A stretch of 33,883 nt of DNA from Candidatus Zixiibacteriota bacterium (GTDB taxonomy: Bacteria; Zixibacteria; MSB-5A5; UBA10806): positions 3,181,648 to 3,215,530 of the forward strand of contig CP070742.1 in NCBI GenBank assembly GCA_020348065.1, in the 5' to 3' direction. Made by a program: the position numbers and the translations under genes. The notes beneath the pieces were generated by a model. That model searched no databases. It saw only the letters and a list, made by a program, of their open reading frames with translations, and was not told the origin of the DNA. Positions within the stretch are counted from its first letter, which is position 1. Each line of letters starts with the position of its first letter. Positions 8,812 to 17,275 of this stretch are shown in pieces.

Positions 8812-8964
8812 TTAACTCTTGCGCATTCCCCTGAATATTATCGAGATACCGATTATGATGAAAGCCAGAGGCCATACAAAATCCCACACATCAATCCGGA
8901 TAATATCCAGGTTTCTCAAAAGAAACAGGATCCCGAACAGGATAAGACCCAGCGCAACCGGCAA
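8812..8964 (-). CDS. Small two-helix membrane protein of the LiaI/LiaF-like (DUF5668) type
   Basis: A 50-residue frame starting at TTG 8964 directly after AAAGGAGGAATT, a near-perfect Shine-Dalgarno at 4-nt spacing, and ending TAA at 8812-8814. The protein has two hydrophobic helices, PVALGLILFGILFLL and VWPLAFIIIGISIIF, joined by RNLDIIRIDVWDF. This is the same pattern as the second half of the membrane region of the 233-residue LiaF-like protein at 14622-15323 (GILFLLDNFYLIRFGFRELWPIVIILIGVAIL), so it appears to be a free-standing single unit of that repeat. Role unknown; proteins with this unit often act in envelope-stress sensing. It lies 94 nt downstream of the last pilin gene. Confidence 0.7.
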   Translation of the reverse strand: MPVALGLILFGILFLLRNLDIIRIDVWDFVWPLAFIIIGISIIFRGMRKS

Positions 8965-9058
8965 AATTCCTCCTTTTTAAGGATAATCTATATATTCTTT
9001 AAGATAAATAAAAGCTTTTTCGTGAAGACGGTCCTTATTACAAGACCTTGGTCTCGAA

Positions 9059-9865
9059 TTAAAGGTCGAGGTTTCTTACTTTGACCCTCAATGTGAAATT
9101 CCTGGCGCGATAATCGGTAATGAAATCGTCGTCAGACAGATCGGTTCTGCCCACAACATCAATCTCGACCATTCGTATATTTTCGGGCGTCGAAGTTTGC
9201 GTAACAATAGAGCCATCCGCCATGAAATACCTGAAATTAAGATCGATTATATTTTCCGCGAAAACCTCGGGGTTGGAGCCAAAGCTCTGAAGCATGAGGT
9301 TGGCATGTTCGGAAATTGACCGGTCGATGAAGAACCTTACCCTATTCATACTGATAATTATGCTCCCGGCCGGATATATCCTTGAAAGAGGATTGGCGGG
9401 CCTGATCCGCGATGGCGCCGTCATGGTCCGGGACGCAAGGAAAAACTCGCCCACATTGGCCAGCGTGTCGTATATATATACCGAAGCGTTTTCCGGCAAA
9501 GCCGATAGATCATGATCCTGACAATTCAAATCGGATGAGGTTTGCGGCATAGCCTGTTCAAGTCGAACGTTTACCAGCTTGCCGGAATCGTATGTTATCA
9601 CTATCGTATCGGGATTCGAATTATGGGTCTCAATTGCGGATAACCCCCCCAGGATGTTGTACCCCGCATTACGAACGGCCCTGGCTATTACTTCAGTGGC
9701 CGCCCTGATATTGCTTTGCATATCAGCTATCTGCTCTTGAACGATTATCTGTTTATGTTGAGAGATGTATAAAGACATCGCGGCGTACATAACAACAGAT
9801 CCCGCAATTAAACCCACTAATAGTTCAACGACGGTAAGGCCTGACTGTGACTTTTTTCTTACCAT
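9059..9865 (-). CDS. Type IV minor pilin, PilW-like (copy 3)
   Basis: A 268-residue prepilin-like protein. The class III signal peptide is KKSQSG|LTVVELLVGLIAG, with Glu at +5 after the cut and a hydrophobic helix for membrane storage and pilus assembly; Leu at +1 is slightly unusual. The conserved SLYISQHKQ...QIADMQSNIRAATEVIARAVRNAGYN segment and the C-terminal DLNFRYF...IRMVEIDVVGRT...RVKVRNLDL match the other two copies in this window, closest to the one at 10083-10886. It probably primes or decorates pili or a type II-like pseudopilus. ATG 9865 lacks a clear Shine-Dalgarno. It is separated from copy 2 by 217 bp, so it may be transcribed on its own. Confidence 0.85.
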   Translation of the reverse strand: MVRKKSQSGLTVVELLVGLIAGSVVMYAAMSLYISQHKQIIVQEQIADMQSNIRAATEVIARAVRNAGYNILGGLSAIETHNSNPDTIVITYDSGKLVNVRLEQAMPQTSSDLNCQDHDLSALPENASVYIYDTLANVGEFFLASRTMTAPSRIRPANPLSRIYPAGSIIISMNRVRFFIDRSISEHANLMLQSFGSNPEVFAENIIDLNFRYFMADGSIVTQTSTPENIRMVEIDVVGRTDLSDDDFITDYRARNFTLRVKVRNLDL

Positions 9866-10082
9866 GGTAATGTGCCATAATTACATAACACGTTATATAA
9901 TCTCTGGTTATTAAAGAATCGGGACGATAAACATATACAATTACGCGGGACTCCAAAAAAAGTATACGTCAATCCAAATTGTCTCTATTTGAAACAATCA
10001 AAGGAAGGCTATAAGGCATTGTTATTCTGAAGGTTATAAAAATCGAGCCCTTGTTGCCGCTCAAACACTGCCATGTATAAAA

Positions 10083-10886
10083 TTAAAGATCGAGATTTCT
10101 AACTTTGACCCTCAAATTGAAATTCCTGGTGCGGTAAGCGGTAAAGAATTCGTCATCAGGATCGTGGGTTCGTCCCACAACATCGATCTCCACCATCCTG
10201 ATCAATTCCGGTGTATTAGTCTGGGTAACAACTGCACCGGTTGCAAGATAATACCTGAAATTAAGATCGATTATGTTTTCGGCGAACGGCTGCGGTGATG
10301 TATTGATCGTCTCTATCATTAAAGTGGGGTGGTCCGGATTCGATTGATCCACATAGAATTTTACGTGGTTCATCTTAACCACCTTGCTGCCGGCCGGATA
10401 TAACCGCATGGTGGGCATAGTGTTATGCTGGAGATGATCGGAATATTGAACGTGGGTTACCTGCAGGAATTCTCCTGCGTCGGCGTAAGGGTCATATAAA
10501 TAAATCCAGTCATTTTCTTCTACCGCGGATAAATCGTGCCCGTCGCATCTGAGCTCGGAGGACGTCGTCGGCATCGTAACTTCAATCTGGACGTTATGCA
10601 GCTCCCCGGAATCGTACATCACCGTAATGGAATCCGGGTTCGTGTCAGCGGTGCCTATGGCAGCGCTTCTTGGCGCGTTCATCCCCGCTTTTTTAACCGC
10701 GTTGGCGATAACTTCTGCCGCAGCCCGGGTATTGGCCTGCATGTCGGCTATCTGGTCCTGGACAATCATCTGCTTATGCTGGGTTATATAAAGCGACATG
10801 GCCGCGTAGGTTACGATGGAGGCCATCAGAACGCCTATTAAAAGTTCAATGAGCGTAAAACCCGACTGTATTTTCGAATTCGCCAT
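10083..10886 (-). CDS. Type IV minor pilin, PilW-like (copy 2)
   Basis: A 267-residue prepilin from ATG 10886, preceded by AAGGGTGGT; an upstream frame extension to 11051 is rejected because it would put 55 residues before the prepilin signal. Cleavage is expected at KIQSG|FTLIELLIGVLMAS. The rest is highly similar to copy 3: QIADMQANTRAAAEVIANAVKKAGMN and DLNFRYYLATGAVVTQTNTP. The mature part carries a predicted beta-rich domain with YDPYADAGEFLQVTHVQ. A UUCG-loop terminator lies between pilX and this gene, so it has its own transcription start or depends on read-through. Role in pilus biogenesis is inferred from family and neighbours. Confidence 0.86.
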   Translation of the reverse strand: MANSKIQSGFTLIELLIGVLMASIVTYAAMSLYITQHKQMIVQDQIADMQANTRAAAEVIANAVKKAGMNAPRSAAIGTADTNPDSITVMYDSGELHNVQIEVTMPTTSSELRCDGHDLSAVEENDWIYLYDPYADAGEFLQVTHVQYSDHLQHNTMPTMRLYPAGSKVVKMNHVKFYVDQSNPDHPTLMIETINTSPQPFAENIIDLNFRYYLATGAVVTQTNTPELIRMVEIDVVGRTHDPDDEFFTAYRTRNFNLRVKVRNLDL

Positions 10887-11065
10887 TATTAACCACCCTT
10901 GTCGAAAAAATGCATATATAGTATTAGCCTTATATTCTAAATCGGATAATGTTAAACGGCGCTTATGCAAAAATGCTGTAAGAACATTCAATGATTGATA
11001 TTGTTGCGATTTGAAACGGAGAATGCAACTCGCACTTAACTTTGCTTTCAATCCGTAATAATAAA

Positions 11066-11083
11066 GGCGGCCCGAAGGCCGCC
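11066..11083 (-). terminator. Intrinsic terminator downstream of pilX
   Basis: On the minus strand a perfect 7-bp GC stem, GGCGGCC TTCG GGCCGCC, with the extra-stable UUCG tetraloop, is followed by TTTATTATT. It sits 40 nt past the pilX stop and closes the pilV-pilW-pilX unit. Confidence 0.8.
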
Positions 11084-11122
11084 GAAAATTCGATAAATAA
11101 TTATAATTTCTTCACGCCGAGA

Positions 11123-12805
11123 TTAGTAGATATCGCCTCCGTATTCAACCGTGAAATTGGAGAAATCATCAAGCACGGTCTGGTTCCATCCCGTTTTCAT
11201 AATCACGTTAACCATCGGAGTTCCCGGCGGAAGATAGGCTGCGTCGAGAAAGTCGGTATCAAATCCCCAATCTCTGACGGGGGGATTGTAATATGTCATA
11301 CCATAGGGTGATATGGCCTGTCTTGAATACCAGAGGCTTACGGCGGAACCTTTCCAGGTAAAAGTTACGCCGTTCCAGTTTTCTAAGAATCTCGGCAAGT
11401 TTTCCAATCCACCACTATAATCATGACCGGGTGAACCGGTCTCGGTGTTGCCGGTTATGTAAGCCGCATTCACCGTCGTAGCCGAGGCTGCTCGGGCGCC
11501 AATCCCAAGCCCGCTGCTGGCGTCATCCCAGCTATTTGATAATATCGTGATCGCGTCCGCCATTAAAGACGCCGGCCGTTTATTGACGGAATTAAAATCG
11601 CCGAGCGTATAAAGGGGATTATTGGTTGCCACGGTCAACCCGGATGGGAGCTGGGAGCCGTTAGTCAGCCTTATGGCCGTTATATTCCCGACCATTTCGG
11701 GCTGCGAGGAGTAGATTATTCCATTCGGAGGATAATACCCGGATGCCGCAAGCAGAGACACATCGAGATCGAGAGACAGTACGTTTTGACCCTCTCTCTC
11801 GTCGTAAAAGGTACTTGCAGATATAGTACCGTCCGCAATTAACAATCCGGTAACGTCAAGCCAGGTCCCGTCAATCTGGCGATATAACGCCTGACCGTCA
11901 ACGAATTTTAAACCGGCTAGATTTTCATAGCTGTCGGGATTACTCTCGGCTCTATCAATCATATCAACGGGATTACCGGCGCCTGCGATAGGCATATAAA
12001 GGTCCGTTATACCATGATTATGATCTTCGACTGTATTGCCCCATCTCGAAATCGAACTGTTAACCCAGTCAGGATCGGTGGCGTCAAGATAGGTCCCGTC
12101 ACCGTTCCTCATATTCTGGTAGTTGCCGTTTCCATCTTTGATAAGGATATTACCGGTGCCCGGCGAATCTCCGGATCCCGGGGCAGTTCCATAGTATATG
12201 TTCCCTGCGGAGGATAGTTGATCCATAAAAAGGTTACTTCCCGCCTCCACATATGTATCGGAGTTACTGTGTAAACGACCCGAAACAGTCATATCAGGTC
12301 CGGGGCCTATTTCGAGCAGGTTCTCGTAAAACACGGCAAATTGATAAACCGGGATGAGAGCGTCCTCAATATCCATTTCAATTTCGACGCCTGCCTCGAG
12401 ATTATTGTCCACGCCTTGTGAGATTATCTCGAAGGATTTAACCGTGGCGTAAAGACCGTTATATGAGCCATAAGTCAATGTCCTGCCGGCCGCGGGGCCC
12501 AGATCGCTTACATAATAATAATATCTGTAATTGTTCATCGTTTCCAGCGCTGTGGGCAACGGGCTCGGCGGGGCGCCGGTATTCTCGTAGCTGGTGATGA
12601 TTTCCGACGTCGCTTTCTCCAGGCCCGCCTCGGCCGCGTAAAACGCGCCGGTGCTGCTCATCTCGTTACCCGCCACCTGCATCTCGCTGTTGGACGTCGT
12701 AATGGACGCTATCCCGATCAGCGAAAGCATAAGCAGAATTATCATGCAGACGATCAGGACGACTCCCGACTCGCTATTTCCTGCCGTTTTTGATATCCTG
12801 TACAT
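11123..12805 (-). CDS. PilX-like pilus assembly protein with a large extracellular domain
   Basis: About 560 residues from ATG 12805, chosen because TGGAGGATAAA precedes it at ideal spacing; an upstream start at 12835 lacks this. The N-terminus has the PilX pattern SGVVLIVCMIILLMLSLIGI with TTSNSEMQVAGNEMSSTGAFYAAEAGLEKA right after the helix. Known PilX proteins are usually around 200 residues; here ~400 additional residues form a beta-rich, Asn/Gly/Ser-rich domain (GNILIKDGNGNYQNMRNGDG and similar) that would be surface-exposed, possibly an adhesive tip domain. It is third in the pilV-pilW-pilX unit and is followed by a terminator. Confidence 0.85.
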   Translation of the reverse strand: MYRISKTAGNSESGVVLIVCMIILLMLSLIGIASITTSNSEMQVAGNEMSSTGAFYAAEAGLEKATSEIITSYENTGAPPSPLPTALETMNNYRYYYYVSDLGPAAGRTLTYGSYNGLYATVKSFEIISQGVDNNLEAGVEIEMDIEDALIPVYQFAVFYENLLEIGPGPDMTVSGRLHSNSDTYVEAGSNLFMDQLSSAGNIYYGTAPGSGDSPGTGNILIKDGNGNYQNMRNGDGTYLDATDPDWVNSSISRWGNTVEDHNHGITDLYMPIAGAGNPVDMIDRAESNPDSYENLAGLKFVDGQALYRQIDGTWLDVTGLLIADGTISASTFYDEREGQNVLSLDLDVSLLAASGYYPPNGIIYSSQPEMVGNITAIRLTNGSQLPSGLTVATNNPLYTLGDFNSVNKRPASLMADAITILSNSWDDASSGLGIGARAASATTVNAAYITGNTETGSPGHDYSGGLENLPRFLENWNGVTFTWKGSAVSLWYSRQAISPYGMTYYNPPVRDWGFDTDFLDAAYLPPGTPMVNVIMKTGWNQTVLDDFSNFTVEYGGDIY

Positions 12806-12853
12806 TTTATCCTCCAGAATTACTTTGCGTTCCAATTCATTTTAATCTTTATC

Positions 12854-13687
12854 TTAACTGCCCAGGTTACGTACCTTGACCCTGGTATCCAATCCGCGTG
12901 TTCTATAGTCGGTATGGAATTCCAGATCCCGCTTATCCGTACGGGCGTCGATTGTTATAACAACCTCGCGGACCATATCCTCGTCCACGAACGTATCCAC
13001 AATCTGCCCGCTGGCAAGAACATACTGGAAATTCAAATCGGTTATATTCTCAGCAAAAACCTGCGGTCCCGTTCTATGTGTCCATGCAATTAAATTGGGA
13101 TGATCCGGATTGGAATTATCAATATAATACTTAAACTGGTTCATCATAATTACCTGGCTTCCCACGGGATATATCCGGCTTAACGCCATCGTGTTATGCT
13201 GAATATGCGATGCATCCACCTGAACCTGCGTTACCAGGAAAAACTCGCCGGTTCGAGTAAAGGGGTCATAGATAAATACCCAGTCGTCATCCTGAAGAGG
13301 GCTCACGTCATGACCATCGCAGCGAAGCTCGGAGGAGGGTTGGGGCATGGGATGCTCAACCGTTACGTCCTCAAAACCGCCGGAGTCAAAGGTTATGGTT
13401 ATGGTATCCGGGTTAGTATTGCTCGCTTCAAGCTTGGGAATCCCCTCCGGCACTTTATAACCGGCCATGCGGATTTTTGATGTTAGTTCGACCGCCGCGG
13501 CCCTGATGTTGGCCTGCATATCGGTAACCTCGTCCTGCACGATCAGCTGCTTGTGCTGGGCAATGTATATACCCATGGCCGCCGATGTCACAATCGCCGC
13601 TAAAAGCACCGCTATCAAAAGCTCGATCAGCGTGAAACCCGCCAATCTGAATCGCCTTATTTTTAAATCTCTATTTATTCTCTTCAT
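12854..13687 (-). CDS. pilW: Type IV minor pilin, PilW-like (copy 1, in the pilV-pilX operon)
   Basis: A 277-residue prepilin from ATG 13687, preceded by AGGTAGGT. Signal: RRFRLAG|FTLIELLIAVLLAAI with Glu +5. It shares IYIAQHKQLIVQDEVTDMQANIRAAA and DYRTRG..TRVKVRNLGS with the two other copies but is the most divergent. It starts 7 nt after the pilV stop and ends 48 nt before pilX, which is the normal order of minor-pilin operons, so this is the likely ancestral copy. Confidence 0.88.
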   Translation of the reverse strand: MKRINRDLKIRRFRLAGFTLIELLIAVLLAAIVTSAAMGIYIAQHKQLIVQDEVTDMQANIRAAAVELTSKIRMAGYKVPEGIPKLEASNTNPDTITITFDSGGFEDVTVEHPMPQPSSELRCDGHDVSPLQDDDWVFIYDPFTRTGEFFLVTQVQVDASHIQHNTMALSRIYPVGSQVIMMNQFKYYIDNSNPDHPNLIAWTHRTGPQVFAENITDLNFQYVLASGQIVDTFVDEDMVREVVITIDARTDKRDLEFHTDYRTRGLDTRVKVRNLGS

Positions 13688-13694
13688 TTCGCAC

Positions 13695-14048
13695 CTACCT
13701 CTTTGACATGTATGACGTAACTGTGTTGTTATGCGCTCTGCCGTGACGATCAGTCCAGGATATGTTAACATCAAGCTGATAAAGATTATTGCCCATATCC
13801 GTTACGGTCCATGTCCGGGCTACGGCGCTCACCGTATCGACACCCGAGGTCGGCAGGGCCGTATTCTTAAGATCCTCCATCTTGTCTTTAATAAGCATGG
13901 ATGCCTCCGTGGAGCCGCGGGCGAAATCGTTGGCCTGCATGGAGGTTACCATCATGGGAAGAAGAAGCAATAGCCCCAAAGCGATAATAACCATTCCCGC
14001 CATTACTTCTATTAGCGTGAATCCGCTCTGTCTTTTTCTATTTTTCAT
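13695..14048 (-). CDS. pilV: Type IV minor pilin, PilV-like
   Basis: A 117-residue prepilin from ATG 14048, with GAGGAGATAAAG directly upstream; longer starts are rejected because the prepilin leader must be short. Processing is expected at RKRQSG|FTLIEVMAGMVIIALGLLLLLPMM. The ALGLLLLLPM..TSMQAN..A..STEASMLIKDKMEDLKN pattern is typical of PilV. The C-terminus has a short beta sheet ending in TVTSYMSKR. It is the first gene of the minor-pilin unit; no fimT, pilE or pilY1 gene is visible nearby. Confidence 0.85.
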   Translation of the reverse strand: MKNRKRQSGFTLIEVMAGMVIIALGLLLLLPMMVTSMQANDFARGSTEASMLIKDKMEDLKNTALPTSGVDTVSAVARTWTVTDMGNNLYQLDVNISWTDRHGRAHNNTVTSYMSKR

Positions 14049-14222
14049 CTTTATCTCCTCGTTTTTCCTATTTTTCTGCATTCTATTCAAGCAACTGCCA
14101 TACCCTGAGGACAAAAAGAAAAAGATATAATGGGGCGCGCTTTATCCTGTTGAATAATAATGGATTGCGCGGAAAGCTTTTTGGCGGGTTTACATAATAT
14201 CCCTCAAAATAGCGCTATGAAG

Positions 14223-14240
14223 TATGGGGAGAACCCCATA
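14223..14240. promoter_or_regulatory. Strong 7-bp hairpin in the pilV upstream region
   Basis: TATGGGG AGAA CCCCATA is a perfect inverted repeat in the gap between the Smr gene end (14332) and pilV start (14048). It has no T-run on the minus strand, so it is more likely a leader structure or operator for the pilin unit than a terminator. The rest of the gap shows no coding frame I can support. Confidence 0.35.
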
Positions 14241-14331
14241 TTTATGGTTGATGGAGTTTACATATTATCAGCGGAGGTAAGCCAGCCATTCTCCCGTCGG
14301 TCAGGGCAAACCGCGAGCCGTCGTAATAAAT

Positions 14332-14616
14332 TTACTCTCTTCTCAAATCCACAACCGTCGCCCCCCAACCACCGCCCGAGCTCCCCTCATGGCCATAACC
14401 CTTTACCGCCGGATGCTTTTCCAGCACGCTCTGAACGATACGCCTTAACGTGCCGGTCCCCTTGCCGTGGATAATGCGAATCTGATATATCTCTTTTTCA
14501 ATGCAGGCTTCGATATAATCTTTTACCAGGTCTTTCACCTCGGATGGTTTGAAGGTATGCAGATCGAGCGTGCCATCTATGGGAAATTCTACCGGCTCAT
14601 TGTCGGAATCGCGCAT
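14332..14616 (-). CDS. Small Smr-domain (MutS2 C-terminal-like) protein
   Basis: A 94-residue single-domain protein. GTLDLHTFKPSEV matches the LDLH motif and IRIIHGKGTGTLRRIV the HGKGTG motif of the Smr nuclease/RNA-binding fold; GGGWGATVVDL is the usual C-terminal strand. Stand-alone Smr proteins are reported as nicking endonucleases or ribosome-associated RNA cleavers; which applies here is unknown. ATG 14616 lies 5 nt after the LiaF-like stop, so the two are co-translated. Confidence 0.9.
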   Translation of the reverse strand: MRDSDNEPVEFPIDGTLDLHTFKPSEVKDLVKDYIEACIEKEIYQIRIIHGKGTGTLRRIVQSVLEKHPAVKGYGHEGSSGGGWGATVVDLRRE

Positions 14617-14621
14617 ACAGT

Positions 14622-15323
14622 TTAATTTTTGATCTCGATTGCTCCCATGAAGGCGGTACCCTTCACAAGAAGTTTTTTACCCTGCGGCGACAGCTCCTTA
14701 CCCGCCTGCCTCCGTGATGTTTTATTACTCAAGCCGCCCATTAACGGAAGACCCCGCATGGTTACCTGCCAGCTTTCGGGGACTTTTATCTCTACACCGC
14801 CCATCATGGCGAATATGTCGATAACCATTTCATCGCCCTGGATATCCGCTTCCCTCAGATCCACCTCGCATCCCCCCATAAAGGCAAATAACTTTCCGCC
14901 CTTCAATGTCTTTGAGATATAATTGTATTCTCCGCCACCAAGAACCGCGCTGTGATCTATATAGTCGACGTCCGTGGAACGGCCTTTTGATGCACCGTAA
15001 CCATGCTTCAAAATGGCAACGCCGATTAAAATTATGACGATCGGCCACAACTCCCTGAACCCGAACCGGATCAAATAAAAATTATCCAGAAGAAAAAGGA
15101 TTCCTATCGCGGTGAAAATCAATCCGAACCACAGGTTACGGTATTCGGGCGGCTGAAAAATCCTGCTCAACCCGATGAGTACCAGTATAAGGGGCCAGTA
15201 ATCCCACAGGTCGATATCGATATCGTATCCGAGGTTCATCAAAAGGGCGACCGCCCCCACCGCGATAATAACCAGCCCGATGATCAGCCTCACATTGAAA
15301 TAAATACGTCTGTCCTCTCCCAT
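14622..15323 (-). CDS. LiaF-like membrane protein (DUF5668 repeats plus beta C-domain)
   Basis: A 233-residue protein. The first ~105 residues hold four hydrophobic helices in two similar units (LIIGLVIIAVGAVALLMNLGYDIDIDLWDYWPLILVLIGL and LWFGLIFTAIGILFLLDNFYLIRFGFRELWPIVIILIGV; each is split here only by its linker). The C-terminal half is the LiaF-type beta domain: DHSAVLGGGEYNYISKTLKGGKLFAFMGGCEVDLREADIQ...DIFAMMGGVEIKVPESW. Such proteins sense or damp envelope stress in other bacteria. AAGGAGGAGAG precedes ATG 15323. It is the middle gene of an AGCS/LiaF-like/Smr unit, 37 nt after the symporter stop. Confidence 0.86.
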   Translation of the reverse strand: MGEDRRIYFNVRLIIGLVIIAVGAVALLMNLGYDIDIDLWDYWPLILVLIGLSRIFQPPEYRNLWFGLIFTAIGILFLLDNFYLIRFGFRELWPIVIILIGVAILKHGYGASKGRSTDVDYIDHSAVLGGGEYNYISKTLKGGKLFAFMGGCEVDLREADIQGDEMVIDIFAMMGGVEIKVPESWQVTMRGLPLMGGLSNKTSRRQAGKELSPQGKKLLVKGTAFMGAIEIKN

Positions 15324-15360
15324 CTCTCCTCCTTATAAGAATATATTAAAGCCGCGCCTG

Positions 15361-17157
15361 CTAAAACAGTCTTATTTTTTTGCTGTACGGCTCCTGCCTG
15401 CGTGAGAAATACTCTTTGGTCATCTTTTTGAGGGATTTGGATAGAAGCAGAATCGCTATCAGGTTGGGTATGGCCATGAGTCCCAGCCCCACGTCGCCGA
15501 ATCCCCAGATATCCTCCAGCTTGCTGGTAGCTCCGATAAAAAGCACAATACAATATATATACCTGTAGGGCATAATCGCCCCGTCGCCAATGAGATATTG
15601 AATGGAGCGGTCGCCGTAATACGACCAGCTTATCATAGTGGAAAGAGCGAACAGGAAAACGGCCAGGGTTATAATATAATTTCCCCAGTTGCCCAGCATC
15701 GATAACCCGGTCTTAAATCCCCAGGCGGTCAGAGGCGACCCGTTTTGATATATGTCACCCTCAACCGTAAGCGCCTCCGGCCCGCCCTCGATTACGGTGA
15801 TGGATTGGCCCTTCGGCGACCCTGAACCGGTTATTTTTATTACGCCGGTAAACGGAACGCCCGCTCCCATAAAACGCGCATTCTCCACAAATCCATGATT
15901 TCGTACCAGCGCCAGCGTATACAATGTATCACTTACCAGCTCATCCGGATAATCCGGCCTCGAGGTTAGTTTGATAGATTCAATTTGTCCGCTCCAGACA
16001 TTTACGGTACCGTCGAATTCCGGTAACCCGAATTTCATCTCACGGCCTCTATTATATTTTCTCATCTCCGTATTCATCCAGTCGTCGTCATAGTCTATCG
16101 GAACCGTATGAAAATCGAAAGTATGATGGTTCAAATCGCGGGTTTCGGTCATTTTCCTATTGAAGACGCCGGTGGTAATTATCACAAGCCCGGTCAGCGA
16201 ACAGATTAACAACGTATCGATATAGGGGCCGAGCATGGCCACGGTTCCCTCGCGGACAGGCTCTTTGGTTTTGGCGGCGGCATGCGCGATGGCGGCGGAA
16301 CCCTGTCCCGCCTCGTTTGAGAATAATCCCCTCTTTACTCCCCAGATCATGGTTTTAACGAAGACGATTCCGGCGAAGCCTCCTAAAAAACTCACCGGCG
16401 TGAACGCCGATTTGAATATCAGGCCGAATGTCCCGGGCAGTTTATCGATATTGGCGAGAAGCACAACCACCGCGCCGGTAACATAAATAATGGCCATTCC
16501 GGGCGCCAGAATAGCGGCTACTTTCCCGATACGCTTTATACCTCCGATAATCACCAGTCCCACAAGTAACGCCAGGCCCAACCCGGTTATCCATACCGGT
16601 ATCGAAAAATCGGAATTAAGCTGATCCGCCACGGTAAATGCCTGGATACCGTTTCCGGTGCCGAAGGAACATAGAACGGCCGCGGCGGCGAAGAAGATGG
16701 CCAGCGGTTTTAATCTCAATCCCTTCTCGATATAATACATCGGCCCGCCCGACGCGGAACCGTCGGGATTGATATTACGGTAATGCATGGAGAGAGTGCA
16801 TTCGGCATATTTCAAAGATGTTCCCAGTATCCCGGTGACCCACATCCAGAACAAGGCCCCCGGGCCGCCGTAGTGTATCGCGGTGGCTACGCCCGCTATA
16901 TTGCCGATACCCACCGTCGCCGAAAGCGCCGCCGACAACGCCTGAAAATGCGTGATATCACCGGCGTCGGCGGGATTATCATATCTGCCCGAGGTCACTC
17001 CCAGCGCGTGCGCAAAATACTTAATCTGCGGCCATCCCAGCCTGAAGGTTACGAAGATTCCCGTCCCCACCAGAAGAACGATCATAAAAGGAACGCTGCT
17101 CGGCGTCGCCCAGATCAGGTTACCTGCTTTTCCGATTAAATCGATAATGAAATCCAA
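15361..17157 (-). CDS. Alanine/glycine:cation symporter (AGCS family) with a ~140-residue insert
   Basis: A 598-residue inner-membrane transporter importing small neutral amino acids with Na+ or H+. Family marks: FQALSAALSATVGIGNIAGVA (70-91), SGGPMYYIEKGL, and the signature GLFSNEAGQGSAAIAHAA (278-294). The usual length is about 450. The difference is an insert at about residues 333-475 that separates LICSLTGLVIITTGVF from LTAWGFKTGLSML, which are adjacent in ordinary members. The insert is polar and beta-rich (FDGTVNVWSGQIESIKLTS, FTGVIKITGSGSPKG). The start is TTG 17157, with GGAGG 4 nt upstream. First gene of a unit with the LiaF-like and Smr genes. Confidence 0.92.
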   Translation of the reverse strand: MDFIIDLIGKAGNLIWATPSSVPFMIVLLVGTGIFVTFRLGWPQIKYFAHALGVTSGRYDNPADAGDITHFQALSAALSATVGIGNIAGVATAIHYGGPGALFWMWVTGILGTSLKYAECTLSMHYRNINPDGSASGGPMYYIEKGLRLKPLAIFFAAAAVLCSFGTGNGIQAFTVADQLNSDFSIPVWITGLGLALLVGLVIIGGIKRIGKVAAILAPGMAIIYVTGAVVVLLANIDKLPGTFGLIFKSAFTPVSFLGGFAGIVFVKTMIWGVKRGLFSNEAGQGSAAIAHAAAKTKEPVREGTVAMLGPYIDTLLICSLTGLVIITTGVFNRKMTETRDLNHHTFDFHTVPIDYDDDWMNTEMRKYNRGREMKFGLPEFDGTVNVWSGQIESIKLTSRPDYPDELVSDTLYTLALVRNHGFVENARFMGAGVPFTGVIKITGSGSPKGQSITVIEGGPEALTVEGDIYQNGSPLTAWGFKTGLSMLGNWGNYIITLAVFLFALSTMISWSYYGDRSIQYLIGDGAIMPYRYIYCIVLFIGATSKLEDIWGFGDVGLGLMAIPNLIAILLLSKSLKKMTKEYFSRRQEPYSKKIRLF

Positions 17158-17189
17158 ACCGCCTCCGATCGATTTCTGATTTCAAAGAT

Positions 17190-17219
17190 AAACCGTCCCA
17201 TAAATAAAGCGGACGGTTT
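17190..17219 (-). terminator. Intrinsic terminator after the DUF2007 gene
   Basis: A perfect 9-bp stem, AAACCGTCC ... GGACGGTTT with a 12-nt loop, lies 57 nt past the stop of the 17276-17506 gene. On the minus strand the stem ends GGTTT and is followed by ATCTTTG. The T-tract is modest, so efficiency is uncertain. Confidence 0.6.
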
Positions 17220-17275
17220 GATTTCTGGTTTTGCAATAGTATGATATTTGTATTTGAATGTAAAGAGCTAATTGA

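Noticed and set aside
10887-11051. Longer N-terminus for the PilW-like copy 2 (start at 11051)
   Set aside because: It would place 55 residues ahead of a prepilin leader; ATG 10886 with AAGGGTGGT is right for a type IV prepilin.
14280-14345. GGGCAAACC in the pilV upstream region, recalling the start of a c-di-GMP-I riboswitch
   Set aside because: It is on the plus strand, opposite to pilV, and the ACGCAAAG/second-stem parts of the motif are missing.
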